This document shows positions 8,553 to 18,189 of a stretch of DNA of 64,000 bases, piece by piece (the stretch's first letter is position 1; each line of letters begins with the position of its first letter). The position numbers were made by a program, and so were the translations under genes. The stretch spans positions 5,017,001-5,081,000 of the forward strand of contig NZ_CP041191.1 in the NCBI RefSeq assembly GCF_006517275.1. The letters run 5' to 3'. Source of the stretch: Labrenzia sp. PHM005. Lineage in GTDB: Bacteria > Pseudomonadota > Alphaproteobacteria > Rhizobiales > Stappiaceae. Under the pieces are notes generated by a model, which saw only the letters and a program-made list of their open reading frames with translations, made no database searches and had not been told where the DNA came from.

Positions 8553-9335
8553 TTACTGGATTGGAACCGGGCAAACCATCTGAGTGTGCTGCGAATTAAT
8601 CCAGCAGTTCGGCGGAAGCGGTCCAGATGGGATCGGATAGTAGTAGTACACCGGCTGCTTGTTGGCATTGGCGATCGCCGCGCCTGTTGCCACACCAGCT
8701 GCATAGGCGGCACCCGGGTGATAATAGGGACCATAGGGCGGATATGGCGGGTAGTATGGGTGATAAGGATGATGCCAGGCCCGGCACTTCGGATCTTGTG
8801 GTGCGTGGTAACAATAAGGTCCGTAAGGCTCGAACCCGACCGCGCCCTGCTGAGGTGCTGCAGCCATATGCCGATGCCGCGGCTTTGGGCCGTGGTCAAT
8901 GAACAAGGCAACTCCAGTTGCGCTTTCCGGCAACTCACCGCGCAGTACTTTTACGCCGTAAACGACCGTCGAGCCTTCGGTTGTTGCTGATGTCAGTTCG
9001 ACCATTGCCGGTGGTTTATCAGTTCCGCTCAAGACACTCACCACCGCGTTGGGCGGAACTTGATTGAACGTGTTGCCGTCTTCCCAATAGACCGAAAAGT
9101 CGGCGTTCGAGATTTGACCGCCCACCCGGTAGGGCCGTTCACTGAAAAACAAAACACCGGTATTGGCGTCCTTTAAGGTGAGCGTTTTCCCGTCGAACGT
9201 CATCGATCCGGCCTGCTGGACATAATCATAGGCCGGCGGCGGGGCCGGATCGCCTCCGGTTGCCGTCTGAGCCGACGCAATCCCGCAGGTAAAACAGATG
9301 GCCAAGACGGCCGGTAGTGCAGACGAGACTTTCAT
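8553..9335 (-). CDS. secreted Pro/Tyr/His-rich protein of unknown function
   Basis: A 260-residue protein with a clear signal peptide (MKVSSALPAVLAICFTCGIASA). The N-terminal half looks globular (MTFDGKTLTLKDANTGVLFF, SVYWEDGNTF). The second half is low-complexity, dominated by His, Pro and Tyr (HHPYHPYYPPYPPYGPYYHP), then has a small Ala/Gly stretch (AAYAAGVATGAAIANA) and ends in a Cys-containing tail. Such H/P/Y-rich envelope proteins may bind metals or polysaccharide, but no family is recognised. It is transcribed in the same direction as the PHB-depolymerase-like gene, 150 bases upstream of it. Confidence 0.6.
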   Translation of the reverse strand: MKVSSALPAVLAICFTCGIASAQTATGGDPAPPPAYDYVQQAGSMTFDGKTLTLKDANTGVLFFSERPYRVGGQISNADFSVYWEDGNTFNQVPPNAVVSVLSGTDKPPAMVELTSATTEGSTVVYGVKVLRGELPESATGVALFIDHGPKPRHRHMAAAPQQGAVGFEPYGPYCYHAPQDPKCRAWHHPYHPYYPPYPPYGPYYHPGAAYAAGVATGAAIANANKQPVYYYYPIPSGPLPPNCWINSQHTQMVCPVPIQ

Positions 9336-9577
9336 GAACCCCTCCTCCCAGTTTCAAAATGACTCCGATGCCGGTCGTGCGAGATTGGCATGTGCAACCA
9401 GCAAGCCCTGTGACGTGGAACACATTTTCAGGCAAATGCATCGGAAAGACGGCACCAGGATGAAGCTTTTGTTAGGTAAGCATCCGCAGATCAGCTGGCT
9501 GTTCTGCAAACAGACTTGGCAATTTCCGGCGAACACGCAAGACTACGGTCCTATCGACAGCCACCGGAAATGCGATC

Positions 9578-10144
9578 ATGATCCTTCGCAGCCTTTGCAT
9601 CACAGCCCTGATTCTGCTGCCAGCCACTGCGCACAGCGGTGATTTAACCGTCAACGCAGGGGACGTGATTTCTGCGGTCAGTGGATATCAGAATGGCGAC
9701 TATTACCGGGCTGTGCTGGTCAACAACGACGGCGATGCGGATCTTTATCTTTTCAGCCGGGACATCAATGAAATTCACCTGGAGGCCACAGCACCCGGCA
9801 TTGCCGTCACCGGGATTGGCGGATCAGATGCCGCGCTCACCACCACGGACAAAGGCGCCCTCAAGGTCCAATCAGAAAACATCGCCATCGGCCGGCACCG
9901 CTGGCAGCAAACACTGACGATCTTTCATCGCAATGGCCGGTTTGTGGTCGCCGGCTACACTTATTCCTTCTATGACACGCTGGCGGTGGACGCCAATGGG
10001 GAGGTCCTGACCGGCGAATGCGACGTTAACCTACTGACCGGAAAAGGTTTCTTGGACGGCAAGGCAATCCGCACCAACCTGAAAGCGCTGCCCGTTTCTG
10101 AGTGGTCCATGGACACCAGTCCGCCGGAATGCTCCTGGGAATAA
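9578..10144 (+). CDS. secreted protein of unknown function, 188 aa
   Basis: The protein has a signal peptide (MILRSLCITALILLPATAHSG) and a predominantly beta-type body with FSRDINEIHLEAT, IGRHRWQQTLTIFHRNGRF and VVAGYTYSFYDTL. Its C-terminal segment, DVNLLTGKGFLDGK followed by LPVSEWS, is found again as a damaged copy 2.1 kb downstream (12263-12423). The gene or its tail has therefore been duplicated locally. I do not recognise the family; the segment after the signal peptide could be a small periplasmic domain. No ribosome site stands out before the ATG. Confidence 0.6.
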   Translation: MILRSLCITALILLPATAHSGDLTVNAGDVISAVSGYQNGDYYRAVLVNNDGDADLYLFSRDINEIHLEATAPGIAVTGIGGSDAALTTTDKGALKVQSENIAIGRHRWQQTLTIFHRNGRFVVAGYTYSFYDTLAVDANGEVLTGECDVNLLTGKGFLDGKAIRTNLKALPVSEWSMDTSPPECSWE

Positions 10145-10353
10145 AAAAGGGAGACTTCTTACACTGAAAGTTATCTCAGGCGCCAAAAATCACGCTGAAA
10201 GTATGCACAATGAAAATCTGAACCAGGATCACATTTTCAGGCTATCTCTATTAATTCTTTCAAATAGTCATAGGCTCAGCTTTCAATCCAATACATTTTT
10301 AAGAACCAGAATAGACCATCTGAAATATCTCCCAATATTTGGAGGACTATCGG

Positions 10354-11115
10354 ATGAAACAGCATCTTATTCTCGCAAGCCTTGTTCTTTCTCTTGTTCC
10401 TGCCTCTGCCTCTTCTCAAGACGTCCTGCTGGTTCAGGACGAGGCCTACCCACCGTTCATGGATAAACAGGATGGCAAACCGGCCGGGATCCTGGCAGAT
10501 ATCATCCAGGCAGCAGCAACCAGGATGGCAAATCAAGGCGCCTTCAAACTGGATACGGTTCCCTGGTCCCGCGCCGTAAAGCTTGTGGAGGGCGACAGGG
10601 CCCATGGATTGGTTGGAACATACTACAAGCCCGAGGCGCGTCCTTGGATCGGAACCTACTCAGAACCATTGATGACAGAAGAAGTTGGCATCTATTGCAA
10701 GCCTGGGGTCGCAAACGCCAGCTGGGCCTATCCAGATGACTATAAAGGCCTCACATTCGGCAACAACACAGGTTTCCAATCGCCCGGCGCAGCGTTTTTT
10801 GCCCTCGTCGACGCCGGAGACATCAAACTCGAAGAAGCCCAAACCACAGCGCAAAACCTGAAGAAACTATCGTCCGGTCGGATCGATTGTTATGTGCAAG
10901 AGCGGTTGACGACGGAAATCGCGATTAACAAACACAAACTCGATAACATTGAGTTCGTGGCGAATGCGAGTGAAGAGAAATCCTTTATCGGTTTCCGGAA
11001 GTCCTGGAATGGACCAGAGGCTGACGCCTTTATTGAGGCGATGGATGCAGCCATTGTGTCCCTCAGGGAAGATGGGACCATAGACAAGATCATTGCCAGC
11101 CACGTCGGCAGTTAG
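10354..11115 (+). CDS. periplasmic solute-binding protein, family 3 (paralogue 3)
   Basis: GGAGG at 10341-10345 sets the ATG at 10354, which gives a textbook signal peptide (MKQHLILASLVLSLVPASAS). The mature domain carries the paralogue signature: DEAYPPFM, AGILADI, PWSRAVKLVEG, GLVGTYYKPEARPWIG, YPDDYKGLTFGNNTGF, LEEAQTTAQNLKKLSSGRID and CYVQERLTTEI. It is closest by eye to paralogue 4, which lies directly downstream on the same strand. The gap between them is about 280 bases and holds a weak hairpin, so they probably have separate promoters. No ABC permease or ATPase is present. Confidence 0.85.
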   Translation: MKQHLILASLVLSLVPASASSQDVLLVQDEAYPPFMDKQDGKPAGILADIIQAAATRMANQGAFKLDTVPWSRAVKLVEGDRAHGLVGTYYKPEARPWIGTYSEPLMTEEVGIYCKPGVANASWAYPDDYKGLTFGNNTGFQSPGAAFFALVDAGDIKLEEAQTTAQNLKKLSSGRIDCYVQERLTTEIAINKHKLDNIEFVANASEEKSFIGFRKSWNGPEADAFIEAMDAAIVSLREDGTIDKIIASHVGS

Positions 11116-11131
11116 GTCAGACAATAGATGT

Positions 11132-11160
11132 AAGTCCCTTGAGCGTGCCTTGGGGGACTT
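11132..11160 (+). terminator. weak terminator-like hairpin after paralogue 3
   Basis: AAGTCCC (11132-11138) pairs with GGGACTT (11154-11160) across a 15-base loop, just downstream of the stop at 11115. There is no long T run, so termination here would be inefficient. Confidence 0.35.
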
Positions 11161-11393
11161 TCCATTAGTCTAGAGACCCGAGGCAGCCTTTTTCATTTCG
11201 TGGACCGAAAGAGGCTCGATTTTGGGGCTAAAATTCCCGAATCGACTTTAATGTTCCCCCAAAAACAATAATTTCTTCGTTGCTGATTTTCATACACCGC
11301 TAGCTAAACATCTTGTTCTCGTACCCTTGCAATCGTTCCTTAAGTTTTTAAAACGACCATCTTTTGATCTCGGCACATGGACGAGGATAACTC

Positions 11394-12146
11394 GTGCGAC
11401 AAGTATTGCTTGCAGCCAGTCTTCTACTCACTTCATCTTCGGTGTTTGCTGAAGTCCGCTTCGTGCTGGACGAGGCCTATCCACCCTACATGACGAAATC
11501 GGACGGCGAACCTGCCGGCATACTCACAGACATTGTTCGTGCAGCAGCGGCACGCATGGATACAAACGACCATCTGCGACTTGACGCGCTGCCCTGGCCA
11601 AGAGCGGTTAAACTGACGGAAGTCGGCAGGGCACAGGGTCTTGTCGGAGCATATTACCAGCCCGAAGCACGCCCATGGATTCAAGCCTACTCCGAACCCT
11701 TGCTGATAGAGCAGGTCGGCATCTACTGCAGAAAAGGTGTTGCGAGCCCGGACTGGTCGTACCCAACTGATTACAAGGGACTGATTTTCGGAAACAATTC
11801 CAGCTTTGAAACACCGGGCCATCAGTTTTTTACAATGGTGGACGCTGGCGACATTACGCTGGAAGAGGCGCTGACAACCGAGCAAAACTTGATGAAGGTC
11901 GATCTTGGCCGCGTTGACTGTTACGTGCAGGAACGTTTGGTTGCCGAAAAGGTCATTAGAGACAGCCAACTGGACAACGTAGACTTCATCAGCATCGCCA
12001 GCGAAGAAAGGTCAATGGTTGCCTATCCAAAAGCCTGGGAAGGCCCCGGCGCGAAGGCTTTCATAAAAGCCTTTGATGCTGCCATCGTTGAGATGAAACA
12101 AGACGGCACGATCGAAAAGATCATAGCCGGGCACACCGCCAACTGA
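11394..12146 (+). CDS. periplasmic solute-binding protein, family 3 (paralogue 4)
   Basis: The GTG at 11394 opens a short signal peptide (VRQVLLAASLLLTSSSVFA). The mature protein repeats the paralogue signature: DEAYPPYM, AGILTDIVRAAAARM, PWPRAVKLTEVGRAQGLVG, YYQPEARPWIQAYSEPL, YPTDYKGLIFGNNSSF, LEEALTTEQNLMKVDLGRVD and CYVQERLVAEK. Strong similarity to paralogue 3 throughout suggests a recent tandem duplication followed by divergence. A perfect hairpin terminator follows at once. The four sequences share an RPWI motif and a Cys-Tyr-Val turn that may mark a common ligand class, which I cannot name. Confidence 0.85.
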   Translation: MRQVLLAASLLLTSSSVFAEVRFVLDEAYPPYMTKSDGEPAGILTDIVRAAAARMDTNDHLRLDALPWPRAVKLTEVGRAQGLVGAYYQPEARPWIQAYSEPLLIEQVGIYCRKGVASPDWSYPTDYKGLIFGNNSSFETPGHQFFTMVDAGDITLEEALTTEQNLMKVDLGRVDCYVQERLVAEKVIRDSQLDNVDFISIASEERSMVAYPKAWEGPGAKAFIKAFDAAIVEMKQDGTIEKIIAGHTAN

Positions 12147-12171
12147 CCGAAAAACGAATATTTTTGCAACA

Positions 12172-12198
12172 AAAACCCGGAATGTGTTTCCGGGTTTT
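12172..12198 (+). terminator. rho-independent terminator after paralogue 4
   Basis: AAAACCCGGAA (12172-12182) pairs perfectly with TTCCGGGTTTT (12188-12198) around a 5-base loop, 26 bases after the stop. The stem's own T run serves as the U tract. The A run at its 5' side could also serve the other strand. Confidence 0.85.
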
Positions 12199-12220
12199 AT
12201 GAGTGTATGCAGCCACTGCA

Positions 12221-12265
12221 TTACCACGTCAGCGGCTTATACTTGATGCGGCGCGGGTCGGCGGC
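12221..12265 (-). pseudogene. copy of the 3' end of ettA
   Basis: This 45-base block matches 14131-14175, the last 15 codons including the stop of ettA, in the same orientation, with only two visible differences (an A for G at the sixth and at the nineteenth base). It has no start and is directly fused to a second fossil at 12263. It is therefore a displaced tail fragment, not a gene. Confidence 0.8.
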
Positions 12266-12423
12266 GGTGGACACCTATGGCGAGGCCCCAACCGCCGAAT
12301 GTGACGCTAACCTTTTGACCGGAAAAGCTTCTTGAACGGCAAAACAATCCGGAGCAACCTGGAAGCGCTGCCCGTTTCTGAGTGGTCTATGGACACCAGC
12401 CCGGCGGAGTGCGCATGGGAGTG
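12263..12423 (+). pseudogene. decayed copy of the 3' end of the 9578-10144 secreted-protein gene
   Basis: The block aligns with 9982-10143, the C-terminal codons of the upstream secreted protein. For example GCGCTGCCCGTTTCTGAGTG is identical, and the codons for the SEWSMDTSP stretch are kept. A single-base deletion in GGAAAAGCTTCTTGAACGG (the intact gene has GGAAAAGGTTTCTTGGACGG) breaks the frame. The copy ends at the equivalent of the stop codon (TGA). There is no start or promoter of its own. Confidence 0.8.
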
Positions 12424-12505
12424 ATCAGTTAGAACACGTTGCAATTCAATGGTTTCATGTGACCGAGGCACATGACGCCAACTCCTCCCGGGTCTGAGAT
12501 ATCTG

Positions 12506-13648
12506 TCAAGCCACGGCGATCATCTTGCGTGGATCATAAAACGGCTTTTCGACAATGACGGCGCGTTCCGGCCCCTCTGGAATGTCGATCTGAAGCTCCG
12601 CTCCAAGACGGTCACAATCGGCAGAAATCATCGCTAGAGCAATATTCTGTTGCAACCGCGGCGAATACACCGCCGATGTTACTTTTCCAATCGCCTCCCC
12701 ATCTTTGCGAACCGCCCAGAAGGTGGTGTTCGGACCACGCAACGGGGCGCCGCCAATGACAAGGCCAACCTGTTTGCGGGCAACACCGGCATCGCGGATC
12801 CGCTGAAGTGCGGCTTTGCCGATGAAATCAGCATCCATCGACAGGTCCACCAGGCGATCCAGACCTAATTCAAACGGATTTGTCTGAAGGTCCGCATCGG
12901 CATGATACGACAGCATGGCGCCCTCGATGCGGCGGATCGACGATGTGTGGCCCGGCTTGAGGCCCAGCGGCGCACCCGCTGCCATGATTTTTTCCCACAG
13001 CTCGCCGCCGCGGCTGCCATCGCGCAGAAATAGCTCATAACCTAGTTCGCTGGACCAGCCCGTGCGGGACACGATCAACGGAATTCCGTCCAACTCGACC
13101 TCGCGATGCCAATAGTAGCGCAGGTCCATGATCTCTTGACCAAACAGAGCCTGCATGATCGTCCCGGATTTTGGGCCTTGAAGCTGCAGCGGCGCAACGT
13201 CCGGCTCGGAGATCGAGACATCCAATCCCGAATTCAACGCAACGCCTTGCGCCCACAACAGGACATCGCTGTCGGAAATGGAGATCCAGAAGTGGTTCTC
13301 GCCAAGCCGAAGGAGGATGGGATCATTGATGATCCCGCCGTCGGCATTGGTGATCAGGATGTATTTGCACTGGCCAACCGCCATGCTGGACAGGTTGCGC
13401 GGTGTCAGTTTCTGGACAAAAGCCGCCGCATCCGGACCGGTGATCTCCACCTGCCGTTCGACAGCCACATCACACAGGATGGCATCCTTGACGAGATTCC
13501 AGAAGTTTTGTTCAGGGTCGCCAAAGTCGCGCGGAATATACATGTGATTGTAGACGGAGAACGCCTTAGCGCCCCAACGCACCGTCGCCTCGAAATAGGG
13601 CGACTTTCTGATCTGCGTTCCGAATCCGAATTCAGCGGCTGCGCTCAC
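12506..13648 (-). CDS. GcvT-family aminomethyltransferase, DMSP demethylase (DmdA)-like
   Basis: GGGAGGAACAC directly precedes the GTG at 13648, which I take as the start; an ATG at 13720 adds an unlikely extension. The 380-residue protein follows the GcvT fold. It resembles dimethylsulfoniopropionate demethylase closely in the first half: AFSVYNHMYIPRDF, VAVERQVEITGPDAAAF, LTPRNL, GGIINDPILL and FWISISDSDVLLWA. The second half departs from DmdA as I remember it (GWSSELGYELFL, GHTSSIRRIEGAMLSYHAD). I therefore call it DmdA-like: a tetrahydrofolate-dependent demethylase or aminomethyltransferase of uncertain substrate. It stands alone, with no gcvH or gcvP. Confidence 0.75.
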   Translation of the reverse strand: MSAAAEFGFGTQIRKSPYFEATVRWGAKAFSVYNHMYIPRDFGDPEQNFWNLVKDAILCDVAVERQVEITGPDAAAFVQKLTPRNLSSMAVGQCKYILITNADGGIINDPILLRLGENHFWISISDSDVLLWAQGVALNSGLDVSISEPDVAPLQLQGPKSGTIMQALFGQEIMDLRYYWHREVELDGIPLIVSRTGWSSELGYELFLRDGSRGGELWEKIMAAGAPLGLKPGHTSSIRRIEGAMLSYHADADLQTNPFELGLDRLVDLSMDADFIGKAALQRIRDAGVARKQVGLVIGGAPLRGPNTTFWAVRKDGEAIGKVTSAVYSPRLQQNIALAMISADCDRLGAELQIDIPEGPERAVIVEKPFYDPRKMIAVA

Positions 13649-13866
13649 GTGTTCCTCCCACGCTTGATAGGATGTTGTTTGACCTTCGGCAGATCGTTGC
13701 CGGCAGCTCTCTTCCGGCAAAATTGGACGTCAAACATCAGGCCTGCTTGACGCAAAGTAATAAATACAGCTGCGAGCTAAAAGCCAAAGAGGGTCACCCC
13801 CTGTCACAAGTGCGACATCGGAAAACCTATATACATGTTTCGGTTCAGGACGCGGTTAAGCTCAAA

Positions 13867-13893
13867 AAAAGGCGACCCAATGGACCGCCTTTT
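13867..13893. terminator. terminator-like hairpin
   Basis: AAAAGGCG (13867-13874) pairs with CGCCTTTT (13886-13893) around an 11-base loop. The A and T runs at its ends would let it act on either strand. Confidence 0.5.
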
Positions 13894-13928
13894 AGGTTCA
13901 TATCGAAATCAATTTACCACTCATTCGT

Positions 13929-14037
13929 CGTTACCCGGCTTGACCGGGTCATCCAGACCGTTCCCCCTTTTTTACCCAACGGTGCATGGGGCAACGAAAC
14001 GGCATGGATCCTCGGGTCACGCCCGACGATGACGGGG
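13929..14037. repeat. palindromic intergenic repeat of the GTCATCC/GGATGAC type
   Basis: The block begins with CCCGGCTTGACCGGGTCATC and ends with GGATCCTCGGGTCACGCCCG then ACGATGACG. Local stems (CCCGG/CCGGG) and an overall arrangement with GTCATC at one end and GATGAC at the other match the copies at 16014 and 17905. Repeats of this style are common between alphaproteobacterial genes. The borders are approximate. Confidence 0.55.
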
Positions 14038-14074
14038 CAGAGGCAAAGCCGAGTGCGCAAAAAGCCTCTCTCTC

Positions 14075-14107
14075 AAAAAAAGAGGCGGAGCAAAGCCCCG
14101 CCTTTTC
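14075..14107 (-). terminator. rho-independent terminator of ettA
   Basis: Read on the minus strand, AAAAGGCGG-GGCTTTGCT-CCGCC is followed by TCTTTTTTT. It is a strong GC stem with a T tract 25 bases after the ettA stop, the classic form. Confidence 0.85.
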
Positions 14108-14130
14108 AAATCGCTCAATGAGGTCAGAAC

Positions 14131-15780
<1,650 letters not shown>

Positions 15781-16175
15781 GGGGCTCGTCGTCTCCGCAA
15801 GTTGGAATGTCGGGATTCTTTCGAAAAAATCTGGCGCCCTTTTACGCGAAAGGGCTCTTTGGGGCAATGGGGGGATTTTGGCAATGTTCCTTAGGCCAGC
15901 CGCTCTGGGGAACGAGCGTCACGCAGCTCCGTCACTGCAGGGCCTGATCCTGCAATCTATTCCGTAATCTCAGCCCATAGCACGGCTGATCGAGTGGAAA
16001 GGAAGCGGTATGGATCCCGCATCAAGTGCGGGATGACGATGGTTTATTTCGCGAGGCTCGCATCTAAAACTAGTGAGAAAGTCAACCAGAGCATTAAGCC
16101 TGAACAACTTTGGACCCGTTTACGGCCCGTGTGTTTGCTTCTCCATGGGCACAAAACCGCTGAACTCCCCGCACT
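15781..16175. other. intergenic region with one short palindromic repeat
   Basis: Sits between the ettA start and the end of a LysR gene. The only clear structure is the perfect inverted repeat ATCCCGCA-TCAAG-TGCGGGAT at 16014-16034, of the GTCATCC/GGATGAC intergenic family. The 5' part presumably contains the ettA promoter. No gene is seen. Confidence 0.5.
16014..16034. repeat. short intergenic palindrome (repeat family member)
   Basis: ATCCCGCA (16014-16021) pairs perfectly with TGCGGGAT (16027-16034), followed by GACG. The motif GGATCCCGCA...TGCGGGATGACG is a half-length relative of the elements at 13929 and 17905. Confidence 0.6.
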
Positions 16176-17054
16176 TCATTCCGTCCCCATTTCGGCGCAG
16201 AACCATTTTGTGAACTGGCGGACTTTTTTCGTCTCCTGACGGTCCGGCGCGATGATCACGCGGTAGCTCAGGCCTTCCAGCGCCGTTTCGGGATGCACAG
16301 CCACAAGCCAGCCGCGCTGAACGTAGTCGCCAGCCAGAACAGAGCTGGCCAACGCAAGCCCTTGCCCGGCGAGGCAAGCGTTGATCACATGCTGCTCGTC
16401 CTGGAACCGGCGGATCCCTGCCGTCCCCCCCAACTCTTTTCCGTGCGCGTCGAACCAGGCCTGCCAGGTTATTCCAGGCAGGTTTTCCGATTGCCATTCC
16501 GTTTCGATGAGGGTGTCAAACAGTCTCTCGTTTGAGGCTTCCAGATAGGCGGGCGCGGCATAGGCCCCGAACACCTCGGTAAAGGCGATCCCACCATCTT
16601 CTGGCGGCTGCCCATACCGGATCGCAAGATCGAAACTCCGGTCCCGGCGCATGTCTGACGCTCGAACAGACGTATCGACATGAACGGCAATCCCCGGATG
16701 CGCGGCCTCAAAGGTACGAAGGCGCGGGATGAGCCAAAGCGCGGCAAAGGCCGGCGTTGTGGTCAAAGACAGCTTCTGCCCCTCACAGGCAATCTCCTCG
16801 ACCGCCGCCTCAAGCTGCTGAAATGCCGGTCCTGTCGCGGCAAGCAACCTCTGGCCGGCGGATGTCAGCACCACCTTGCGGGTGCCCCGCTCAAACAGGC
16901 CGGTGCCCAAATGCGCCTCCAACCCGCGGATCTGATGAGACACGGCGGCGGGGGTCACATTCAATGCGTTGGCGGCAGCCTTAAAGCTGCCCAGCCGGGC
17001 CGCCGCATCAAATACCCTGAGAGCAGTCGCGGATGGAAAAGCCATGAGCCTCAT
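16176..17054 (-). CDS. LysR-family transcriptional regulator (GcvA-like)
   Basis: The N-terminal winged helix-turn-helix is typical: LRVFDAAARLGSFKAAANAL then VTPAAVSHQIRGLEAHLG, with LFERGTRKVVLTSAGQRLL. It continues with a periplasmic-binding-protein-like effector domain (SLTTTPAFAALWLIPRLRTF, FDLAIRYG, GQGLALASSVLAGDYV). The TPAAVSHQIRGLE pattern is that of the GcvA/AmpR subgroup. It is divergent from azoR, 120 bases apart, so control of azoR is the simplest guess. Two ATG codons (17054, 17045) are possible starts and neither has a strong ribosome site. Confidence 0.85.
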   Translation of the reverse strand: MRLMAFPSATALRVFDAAARLGSFKAAANALNVTPAAVSHQIRGLEAHLGTGLFERGTRKVVLTSAGQRLLAATGPAFQQLEAAVEEIACEGQKLSLTTTPAFAALWLIPRLRTFEAAHPGIAVHVDTSVRASDMRRDRSFDLAIRYGQPPEDGGIAFTEVFGAYAAPAYLEASNERLFDTLIETEWQSENLPGITWQAWFDAHGKELGGTAGIRRFQDEQHVINACLAGQGLALASSVLAGDYVQRGWLVAVHPETALEGLSYRVIIAPDRQETKKVRQFTKWFCAEMGTE

Positions 17055-17173
17055 AGATTAATTTTTCTTACTTATACGTCAGAAAGATGCGTTTGTTCTC
17101 AAAGAATTTCAATGCAATTTTTTGCCAAGAGACACATTGGCCTAATCTATCGAGATCATTGGACACGCTCATC

Positions 17174-17836
17174 ATGACCACCATTCTCAGACTTGACGCT
17201 TCCACAAGGGTCAGCGGCTCGCTCAGCCGGGCGCTCGCCGACACATTTCAAGAAAACCTCGCCAAGAGCCAGCAAGACCTTAAAGTCATCCGCCGCGATG
17301 TCGGAAAAAACCCGCCGTTCCTCATCGACGAAGATTGGATTACCGCGGCGTTCGAACCGGAAAACACACGCTCAGACACACAAAAAGAAGTTCTGAAGCT
17401 CTCCGACACGCTGATTGAAGAGCTTCAGGCTGCCGATCTCATTCTGATATCTTCGCCGCTTTACAACTACGGCATGCCGGCAGGCCTCAAGGCCTGGGTC
17501 GATCAGGTGATCAGGATCGGCAAGACATTTACCTTTGATCTTGCGCGCGGCGACCGTCCGCTAGAACCGATCTTCTCAGGTAAGACGCTCGTTCTGGCGG
17601 GCGCCTCCGGTGAGTTCGGCTTTGGCCCTGGCGAGCTCAATGACGGCCGCAATCATCTGGTGGCGCACCTTCAAACCTTGACCGGGTACTTGGGAGCGCG
17701 CGAGATGCATCACATTGCGGTCGAATACCAGGAATTTAAGGACGCGCGCCATGCGCGATCGCTAGAGAATGCCCATCGTGAAGCGCGTGAATTGGCAAAA
17801 AGGCTGGCGGGAGAGATAGATGCGGCAGCCGCATAG
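17174..17836 (+). CDS. azoR: FMN-dependent NADH-azoreductase/quinone reductase
   Basis: A 220-residue flavodoxin-fold reductase beginning at MTTILRLDASTRVSGSLSRA, with the Ser-rich phosphate-binding loop for FMN. The middle shows DLILISSPLYNYGMPAGLKAWVDQV, the AzoR flavin and dimer signature, followed by RIGKTFTF and LAGASGEFGFGPGELND. The family reduces quinones and azo compounds with NADH by two-electron transfer and protects against quinone or thiol stress. The frame is open up to 17087, but the length and motif position fit the ATG at 17174. The neighbouring LysR gene is divergently oriented and probably regulates it. Confidence 0.9.
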   Translation: MTTILRLDASTRVSGSLSRALADTFQENLAKSQQDLKVIRRDVGKNPPFLIDEDWITAAFEPENTRSDTQKEVLKLSDTLIEELQAADLILISSPLYNYGMPAGLKAWVDQVIRIGKTFTFDLARGDRPLEPIFSGKTLVLAGASGEFGFGPGELNDGRNHLVAHLQTLTGYLGAREMHHIAVEYQEFKDARHARSLENAHREARELAKRLAGEIDAAAA

Positions 17837-17904
17837 GCGCAACAGTCAGGACCTTTACCGGGATGACGTCTGAGGGTGTGGCGTAACCTTTCACAAATTC
17901 AGGC

Positions 17905-18035
17905 GGTCATCCCCGCCCCACGAAGTGGAAACGTGCGGGGATCCATTCCAACACGCCACTATGGCGCGCTTGGCCGTAATTTTTGCCGCCAGTTCTCTGG
18001 AAATGAGTAGATCCCCGCACAGGGCGGGGATGACC
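17905..18035. repeat. nested palindromic intergenic element (MITE-like)
   Basis: The outer ends are GGTCATCCCCGCCCC and GGGCGGGGATGACC, near-perfect inverted repeats about 130 bases apart. Inside them GTGCGGGGATC (17933-17943) is the exact inverse of GATCCCCGCAC (18010-18020), so the unit can fold into one long cruciform. No open frame or transposase is present. It lies between the convergent ends of azoR and the CbiX gene. Confidence 0.65.
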
Positions 18036-18068
18036 GGGTTTCATGTGGCTTTGCCCAATCCCGATGAC

Positions 18069-18142
18069 GTCCCGGCCTTCGCGCCGGGACCTGCTAACAC
18101 ATCAGAACCTTTTTGTTTGCCCCCGGATCAGGTCCGGGGCAG
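18069..18142. repeat. two further short palindromes
   Basis: GTCCCGGC-CTTC-GCGCCGGGAC (from about 18069) and GCCCCCGGATCAGGTCCGGGGC (about 18119-18142) follow the larger element. They may act as a bidirectional terminator for azoR and the CbiX gene or be further repeat units. Confidence 0.45.
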
Positions 18143-18189
18143 CGCTCTTGGCATAGGCTAGGGGTCTGTGCCAAAAAAATCTGCCGTGA

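Larger units (their letters stand above)
13649..14130. other. intergenic region of 480 bases between two minus-strand genes
   Basis: The part next to the GcvT-like gene holds two inverted repeats, TTGCCGG/CCGGCAA (13697-13720) and a looser GTTTGAC/GTCAAAC pair around it, which may be leader structure. Further on come a hairpin (13867-13893), a GTCATCC/GGATGAC-type palindromic repeat (13929-14037) and the ettA terminator (14075-14107). No protein-coding frame is convincing. Confidence 0.6.

Noticed and set aside
13649..13760. Possible glycine riboswitch before the GcvT-like gene
   Set aside because: Some purine-rich segments (minus-strand GGAAGAGAGC, GCCGAAGG) recall the motif, but the paired stems and second aptamer are not present; a covariance-model search would decide.
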